64,000 nt of DNA from Eunapius fragilis. Taxonomy: Eukaryota; Porifera; Demospongiae; Spongillida; Spongillidae. Under the pieces are notes generated by a model. That model had not been told where the DNA came from. It did no database searches and saw only the letters and a program-made list of their open reading frames with translations. Location: positions 4,134,711 through 4,198,710 of the forward strand of contig OY811979.1 in assembly GCA_963681505.1 (NCBI GenBank). Direction: 5' to 3'. A program made the position numbers and the translations under genes. How positions within the stretch are numbered: the stretch's first letter is position 1; each line of letters opens with the position of its first letter. Positions 58,095-64,000 of the stretch are shown piece by piece.

Positions 58095-58407
58095 GGTGTT
58101 CAGGGTGTATGTGTGTTGTGTGTGTTTATGTGTGTGTGTATTGTATGTGCATGTGTGCATTGTGTGTGTTGTGTGTGTATGTGTGTGTATGAGTGTGTAT
58201 ATGTGTGTTTGTGCGTGTGCATGTGTGTGTGTGCGTGTGCGTGCGTGTGTATTTGGAAATATGTCCAGGGGATGGTAGTATAAATGCCTGTCCCAAGAGG
58301 GGTTTAGCAGGTACACGTGTGTGTGTGTGTGTGTGTGCATGTGTGCGTGTGTATGTGTGTGTTGTGCATATGTGCATGTGTGTGTTGTGTGTGTTGTGTG
58401 TGTATGT

Positions 58408-58456
<49 letters not shown>

Positions 58457-58514
58457 TTGCAAATATGTCCAGGAGATGGTGGTATAAATGCCTGTCTCAA
58501 AGGGGGTTTAGCAG

Positions 58515-58549
<35 letters not shown>

Positions 58550-58754
58550 TGCATGTGTGTGTGTGTGTTGTGTGCGTATGTTTTGTGTTTGTGTATGTAT
58601 GTGTGTATGTGTATGTGTGTTGTGTGTGTGTCCATGAGATGGTGGTATAAATGCTTGTCCCAGCGGGGTTTAGCAGGTGTGTGTATGTGTGGTGTATGTG
58701 TTGTGTGTGTGTGTGTGTGCATGTGTGTGTTGTATGTATGTATGTGTGTGCGCG

Positions 58755-58811
<57 letters not shown>

Positions 58812-58880
58812 TGGGAAATATTTCCAGGGGATGGTGGTATAAATGCCTGTCCCAAGGGGGGTTTAGCAGGTATAACATAG
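58095..58880. repeat. GT-rich composite satellite, four conserved 55-bp units
   Basis: Long GT runs separated by four copies of tatttggaaatatgtccagg plus ggatggtggtataaatgcct and gtcccaaggggggtttagcag (about 58250, 58453, 58630, 58808). The conserved blocks alternate with GT runs of different length, giving a higher-order repeat. Confidence 0.88.
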
Positions 58881-59458
58881 GGAGGTGTAAAGCTCGTCCA
58901 GGGGGTATTTTTAAAATATGTTCTGGGGTGGTTGGGTGGGGTTACGTTTGTTCCATGCATCTGTAAGGATGTATGGTATAGCCCAGTTGGTTAATATTGA
59001 TCGATCCCCACCCCTCCCTGCCTCCTACGGTCCTACCTTTCGCGGGTTCTCCTGTGCCTGCATAGTTCCTCTGACTTGCAGATGTGTTGCAACGAGTTGA
59101 GAACTGCACGCGTCGGACCCTGATATACTATCATAGTTCATAGGGCCTAGTACTTTAGCCGACTGAAATTAGAATCCCTGATATATGAACGAGTAGCGTT
59201 AAACGTACCTCAAGATATAAGTAGATAACTCGATCGATAGTTCGACAGGGGCACGGCAGCCTTGTACGTTGTAGGACACGGCAGCCTTGTAGGTTGTACG
59301 GCACGGCAGATTTAGGGGGCTGATCTCACGATGTATACACTATTCTAATAGATGCACACTAAGATGAGGGGAAACAAAAATTATATATAATAATAAATAC
59401 GGGGCCCGATGCGGGGAAATTTTTAAAATGAAAAATTGAATATTGACGGCAACGGCGT
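58881..59458. other. No gene; short imperfect repeats
   Basis: gcacggcagccttgtacgttgta-type phrase repeated three times at about 59250-59310. Otherwise unrecognised. Confidence 0.45.
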
Positions 59459-59605
59459 TCCATAAGCAGTAACCACCAAAAAAAAAAAAAAAAAAAAAAG
59501 CGGGTCAAATAATGTTGGCAGCGATAACCCGCCATAAGCAGTAACCACCAAAAAAAAAAAAAAAAAAAAAAACGGGTCAAATAATATTGGCAGTGATAAC
59601 CCGCC
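59459..59605. repeat. 72-bp tandem duplication with poly(A) runs
   Basis: cataagcagtaaccacc, about 20 A, then cgggtcaaataat.ttggcag and cgataacccgc, twice in tandem. Confidence 0.88.
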
Positions 59606-59985
59606 ATATTCTATCAGGGTGTCCACTTTAAATTTTTCTAAAGATATCAATTCCGGACGTGACGTTTTAAAGACTGCTGAATAAACTCAGTATAGTAATA
59701 TAGACTCTTAAATCCCACAATGCTTCTGTCACAACTACAGTTTAAAACTTGTGACCAGTAGACAGTTTGATAGCCCCCTCAGTGTACAGATATTTATTGA
59801 GGGGGCAGCTGTGATTAAAAGTGTGAGGTGCACAGCGCAATTTTTGGAAGGGTCCCATGAGTGATGACATGGGGGCCCTGAAATAAATGAAAGGTGTGGA
59901 ATGGGAGTGGCCGTACACATAAGGGCGCTTTCCGTTATGTTGTAGCGAAGGTAACTGTGTAGGTAGATAGCGTGTGGTCGTGATA
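59606..59985. other. No supported feature
   Basis: Unrecognised sequence left of the miniature LTR element. Confidence 0.4.
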
Positions 59986-60936
59986 TGTAATGTATGTAAC
60001 CCCAGGGGTAGGGGTTTACATTTGCACGCTAGTAGCTTGCATGCGCCTGCCCAAGGTCACCAGCCGTTAGGACAAACAACTCGATTACACACATGCACAC
60101 GTACAATATATAGGGCACGATGACGACAAACAACACCAACACAGATTGTCCAATGAGGAGAGACCACGACCGACCCTTGTGGTTTGACCTTCTGGAAGGA
60201 TCCATCGTGGGGCGTGGTCCGGATATTACATCCCTCCCCCTTTAATTTACAAGGTCGCTTTCGAAGGCAGTCATGTTCGGAATTGTCTATGGGCATGACT
60301 TGTCCTCCGTGACGATGACACGTTGCGGAATCCTCCTCAGACGTTACGAGCCTTTCCGACAGGCGTGACTTATGTTCCGTGATGACGGACACATTGCGGA
60401 ATCGTCGTTTGACGTTGCGAGCCTTTCCGACAGGCGTGACTTGTGTTCCGTGGTGACGGACCCATTGCGGAATCGTCCTTTGACGTTGCGAGCCTTTCCG
60501 ACAGGCGTGACTTGTCCTCAGTGGTGACGGACACATTGCGGAATCGTCCTTTGACGTTGCGAGCCTTTCCGACAGGCGTGACTTATGTTCCGTGGTGACG
60601 GACCCATTGCGGAATCGTCCTTTGATGTTGCGAGCCTTCCCGACAGGCGTGACTTGTCCTCCGCGGCGGCAGGCAGCTTGTCCTCCCCGGCGGCAGGTCC
60701 CCTTTACAGCGGTGGAACTTTTCTTCCCAGGCGCTGGGAGCGTTTGTCCTCTTCCGGAGAGCTGGGGTCCTACTCCTCCTCTCTCCGAAGGGCTGGGATC
60801 TTAGTGGCTAGGTGTTTTACCCTCGTCGCCAATGTAATGTATGTAACCCCAGGGGTAGGGGTTTACATTTGCACGCTAGTAACTTGCATGCACCTGCCCA
60901 AGGTCACCAGCCGTTAGGACAAACAACTCGATTACA
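59986..60936 (-). mobile_element. Non-autonomous miniature LTR retroelement (TRIM-like)
   Basis: A 104-bp repeat, TGTAATGTATG...CTCGATTACA, occurs at 59986-60089 and 60833-60936 with two differences. In minus orientation the right copy is followed by TTGGCGACGAGGGTAAAA (60832-60815), nearly the same primer-binding sequence as the intact Gypsy element. Further along, a purine tract AAAGGGGGAGGGA precedes TGTAATATCC at 60229. The 3' LTR is therefore probably 244 bp (60229-59986) with a TATA-like TATATAT at about 60110, while the 5' copy has only the promoter-distal 104 bp. The interior holds a 71-bp repeat and no ORF. No clear target duplication. Confidence 0.7.
60265..60660. repeat. 71-bp tandem repeat, about 5 copies, inside the TRIM-like element
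   Basis: Unit tttgacgttgcgagcctttc plus cgacaggcgtgacttgt and gttccgtggtgacgg plus acacattgcggaatcgtc. 71 is not a multiple of three, so translation is unlikely. Confidence 0.88.
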
Positions 60937-61234
60937 CAACCAAAAATATTTTCCCGTAACGGTGCCTGTAGACGGACTGTTACGAGTACATCCCGTAACG
61001 CCTAATATTTCACTACCTGAACCGAGACCGAATGTTGCAATTCCCGTAACGATGCCGTAAAAACAGTCTACAGAAGTACTGAAATCGGTGTCGATACAGT
61101 ACCGTAACAGTGCCTGTTTCGGGATAGTATAATTACAGTGCCCTACAGTATCGATGGAAGCACCTTTTGCCCTCTATCCAAACCAACCCTTTTAACCAAT
61201 GTGACAACTACAAAAATCATAAAAAGCAAACCAA
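60937..61234. other. Sequence rich in CCGTAAC motifs
   Basis: cccgtaacg or ccgtaac recurs five times between 60950 and 61110 at irregular spacing, together with short inverted partners (gttacg). No gene. Confidence 0.5.
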
Positions 61235-63838
61235 TCACAAACAATACAAATTTCTACAATACAAATCGTGAGTCCAGTCATGCTGAAAATTTGTTTTCAC
61301 TTGAATTGTTTCCTTTCTCTCAATACAATGACAAGTGCTTGCTTCGACAAACTGACAGCCTTCTCCACATTCATGGACCATGGAGACAGCCTTGTGAACA
61401 TGGCTTTGTACGATGAAGATGGTCCTCGATAGCTTGTAAAGAGGACAGTCGAACTGATTAAGCAGTGGTTCTCCATTTGGATCTTCAAATCCTATTACAA
61501 TACATAGTGTAGCACGATTTGGTCGTGTCACTCACTGTATTTATGTGTTCACCATATTGAAACTGCAAAAATGAGCGTGAATACAGCACAATCCATCACA
61601 ACATACCTCTCAGCACACCCATCCTCACCATAAAAACATCCTCCCACTAACACACACCCTCACCCTAACACATCTCAGCACACCCTCCCTAACACATCTC
61701 AGCACACCCTCACACTAACACATCTCAGCACACCCTCCCTAACACATCTCAGCACACCCTCATACTAACACATCTCAGCGCACCCTCACATCTCAGCACA
61801 CCCTCACCCTAACACATCTCAGCACACCCTCACTAACACATCTCAGCACACCCTCACTAACACATCTCAGCACACCCTCACTAACACATCTCAGCACACC
61901 CTCACTAACACATCTCAGCACACCCTCACTAACACATCTCAGCACACCCTCACTAACACATCTCAGCACACCCTCACTAACACATCTCAGCACACCCTCA
62001 CTAACACATCTCAGCACACTCTCACCCTAACAAACACATCTCAGCACACCCTCACACTAACATCTCAGCACACCCTCATGTGCACTAACACACATCTCAG
62101 CCCTCTCACTCTAACACATCTCAGCACACCCTCACCCTAACACATCCCAGCAAATCCTCACCCTAACACATCCCAGCAAATCCTCACCCTAACACATCAG
62201 CACACCCTCACCCTAATATATCTCAGCCCACCCTCACACTAACCCACATCTACGCACACCCTCACACTGACACATCTCAGCACACCCTTATACGTCAGCA
62301 CACCTCACACTAACATACATCCCAGCACATGTCCATCGTAACATACATCTCAGCACACCCTTACACATCAGCACACCTCACACTAACATACATCCCAGCA
62401 CATGTCCATCGTAACATACATCTCAGCAAACACTCACGTACCTGTGAAACTGGTGTGCACAGCTGAATGTAATTTAGTGAATGAACCAGCTGTGCTGTTA
62501 TGGACACAGTGAAGATAGTCCCTGATAGAGTAGTAGGTTTGCAGCTAGATGTCTGAAAAAATGTGAATAATTAACGGGAATGTATTTCAAACAGTCAAAC
62601 AACCTTTTGAGCTGTTCCTGCAATATATATATATCTCCTTATTAGCATTAAGGGTACTAGGCGACACTGAATTTAACATCTGGATGCTCACAGATTTTTT
62701 CAGACCACTCCCGCACCTATAAAAATAAATAAATCATAAGCAGTTTTAAATTTATGAGTATACTTGCTTTTCTGTGCCGTTGAAGACACCTCCCTGGCAG
62801 ATGTAGCAAATACTTTGAATCCTGGCAAAATAGTTTGATATGTCCCTGCTCGGAGCACACTTGTTGCCAAAAATATCCCGCAACCTCACAGAAGAGTTAA
62901 AAGATTCACACCTGATGCAGAGCAAATGACTGGTTCAGAACATTACATCAGCACGTACATGTACCTTTCTGCATTAAAAGTCGAACATGGTCCAAACATA
63001 TGCATACACTCCACCAGGTGGAGAAGCAAATGAATCTTCAGCTTATACTGCATCTCTGGCATGTTCTTCATAACTGAATCTACTAACTCAGTGCATATGA
63101 GCTGACATTCTTCTGCTTTTGTGGGTTTGAAGAAAGCACAATAAGTTATGTAGAAACCTAACAAATGAAAATGATTGTAAAAAGTAGTCATATATATTTA
63201 TAACATATACCTTTGTTATCTTCAACTTCTTGTACAGTGGGTGGAGCATAAAAACAATCATCTGACACCAAGCTTTGTAGTCCCTGCCTACAAATGACTG
63301 ATGGTGCACACATTACCATGCATCTTGACTCCAAACCCCCAAGCATGGAATGCATTGATCCTAGCAAGGATTTCAGGGTGAAATTTCAACAGCTTAGGCA
63401 TCACACTCTTCAGAAAATACTTGCAAGGTACGAGTAATATTGTATGGAGCACCTCCACAGGTGTACATCTTTATTGATAGAAGCATCTAAATGTATTGAA
63501 TTATATCATATCACATGACTTACTCGTATAGATCAGCAGGTATCTCAAGAAAAGGGTTCAGCACTTCTTTCACTTCATACAGTATTTCCACCTTTCTGTT
63601 CTTTCCAATCTGACGAGTTGAAGCTGTTCAAAACATCTTTCTCTAGTCCTTCTCTCCAACACAAGGGAAGGTAATGAGGAATCTGCCTAAAAACAATATG
63701 CAAGTCAAAGACGCGCACACAGAATAATTTGCATACCATACAGAACCGACAGTACTTCTTGGCCGATCCTCCCAGATGACTGAGAAGTTGTGATGCTAGA
63801 GGGTTATCACAAATTACACAAATTGCCTCCACTGACAC
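61235..63838 (-). CDS. Multi-exon transposase-like gene, 5' end beyond the window
   Basis: Minus-strand segments in order. 63838-63728: VICDNPLASQLLSHLGGSAK, YCRFCM. About 63683-63570: SSLPSLVLERRTRERCFEQL. About 63460-63310: FLKSVMPKLLKFHPEILAR. 63309-63210: SFVGRDYKAWCQMIVFMLHP. 63170-62963: KLKIHLLLHLVECMHMFGPC, STFNAER. 62911-62764: CESFNSSVRLRDIFGNKCAP, SRDISNYFARIQS. About 62719-62660: VREWSEKICEHPDVKFSV. 62553-62442: TSSCKPTTLSGTIFTVS. 61531-61235: VSMVHECGEGCQFVEAST, HDWTHDLYCRNLYCL. The blocks LHTILL, SFVGRDYKAW, HLLLHL...FGP..FNAERCESFN and the HECG/YCRN.YCL end recur in a family of large unclassified transposase-like proteins of invertebrates and fungi (from memory). Most junctions are GT..AG and in frame. 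One frameshift near 63310 and a minisatellite in the last intron raise doubt about function. Confidence 0.6.
61590..62430. repeat. 24-bp minisatellite, about 30 copies, degenerate edges
   Basis: acatctcagcacaccctcactaac repeated. Homogeneous in the middle (61800-62000), and variable (caccctaac, catcccagcaaatcc, 60-bp sub-blocks) toward 62430. It lies in the last intron of the transposase-like gene. The octapeptide LRCVSEGV frame is an artefact of the 24-bp period. Confidence 0.92.
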
Positions 63839-64000
63839 GGAAATAGTATCCTGCTGATGTCACAATAACAATCTACATTAAACGGTTATTTCGTACTTCT
63901 CCATTGCGTGTCCATTCGTAAGTGCGCATGAATTGGAATTTAGAGCCAAATTGTATCCCGATAATCCTGAACCAATATGTAGGCATACGACTTCATACCT
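63839..64000. other. Window edge, no feature called
   Basis: Continuation of the upstream intron or 5' region of the transposase-like gene; too short to interpret. Confidence 0.4.

Larger units (their letters stand above)
49632..58880. repeat. Diverged palindrome of about 9 kb
   Basis: Three homologous blocks occur in inverted order on both sides of about 54.05 kb. Block A: 49632-49980 against 58880-58000 (CA/GT composite unit, then aattattgtcctctgtaggg and aatggaatagcccaatgttc). Block B: 50695-50895 against 56850-56665 (tagcaattcttcaaagatt, gacatgttaaa, gttagacaggtctttgcc). Block C: the RT-like fragments 54033-53740 and 54072-54310. Spacing between blocks is similar on both arms. Sequence between blocks is not visibly alignable. 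Embedded elements are listed separately. Confidence 0.6.

Noticed and set aside
61793..62017. LRCVSEGV-type repeat protein
   Set aside because: Frame through a 24-bp minisatellite lying in an intron.

Overview
The window is eukaryotic and metazoan. Small exons with GT..AG introns, some only 44-80 bp long, encode animal-type proteins: a TRAF-like adaptor with a MATH domain, the C-terminal half of a CPEB translation regulator, pieces of an axonemal dynein heavy chain, and a transmembrane protein with immunoglobulin-like domains. Very short introns, many foldback MITEs, Ty3/Gypsy elements and a dense set of DNA-transposon relics fit an early-branching marine invertebrate. A sponge is my best guess, but that is inference from style. 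No bacterial operon, rRNA, tRNA or CRISPR array was recognised.

Layout, left to right. 0.5-9.4 kb: a broken axonemal dynein heavy chain (minus strand), interrupted by a DNA transposon (copy 1, 2.3-5.3 kb), a 284-bp foldback element and minisatellites. 10.1-14.6 kb: a TRAF-like gene (minus) with zinc fingers, coiled coil and MATH domain. 16-19.6 kb: a hAT-like MITE, a two-exon fragment of an unknown gene and a foldback MITE. 19.9-27.4 kb: remains of a RAG1-N-terminus-like RING/zinc-finger gene (minus), with transposon copy 2 (21.9-26.5 kb) between its two recognisable parts. 28.1-29.1 kb: an Ig-domain membrane protein (plus). 29.3-34.7 kb: a foldback MITE, then a structurally complete Ty3/Gypsy retrotransposon inserted in a 23-bp minisatellite. 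34.7-35.3 kb: hAT-type transposase relic. 35.6-41.4 kb: a second, decayed Gypsy element that carries a 0.7-kb TA-flanked insert. 42.3-43.0 kb: the last three exons of a CPEB gene. 44.7-46.4 kb: an uninterrupted (GT)n tract of about 1.78 kb, followed by a 729-bp TIR element. 48.6-49.6 kb: tyrosine-recombinase element relic. 49.6-58.9 kb: a diverged palindrome of about 9 kb centred near 54.05 kb. 60.0-60.9 kb: a miniature LTR retroelement without coding capacity. 61.2-63.9 kb: a multi-exon transposase-like gene (minus) whose 5' end lies beyond the window.

Host genes are few (TRAF-like, CPEB C-terminus, Ig receptor, possibly the fragments at 18.2 and 47.8 kb) and show no shared pathway or operon logic. 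What organises the window is nested mobile-element insertion and local rearrangement. The two transposon copies (2321-5031 and 21884-24590) are near-identical, inverted, and truncated at opposite ends. That is what a crossover between inverted copies would leave, flipping the intervening 17 kb. Both gag-pol elements use the minus strand. The intact one has 105-bp LTRs that look identical and a 5-bp target duplication, so it is recent.
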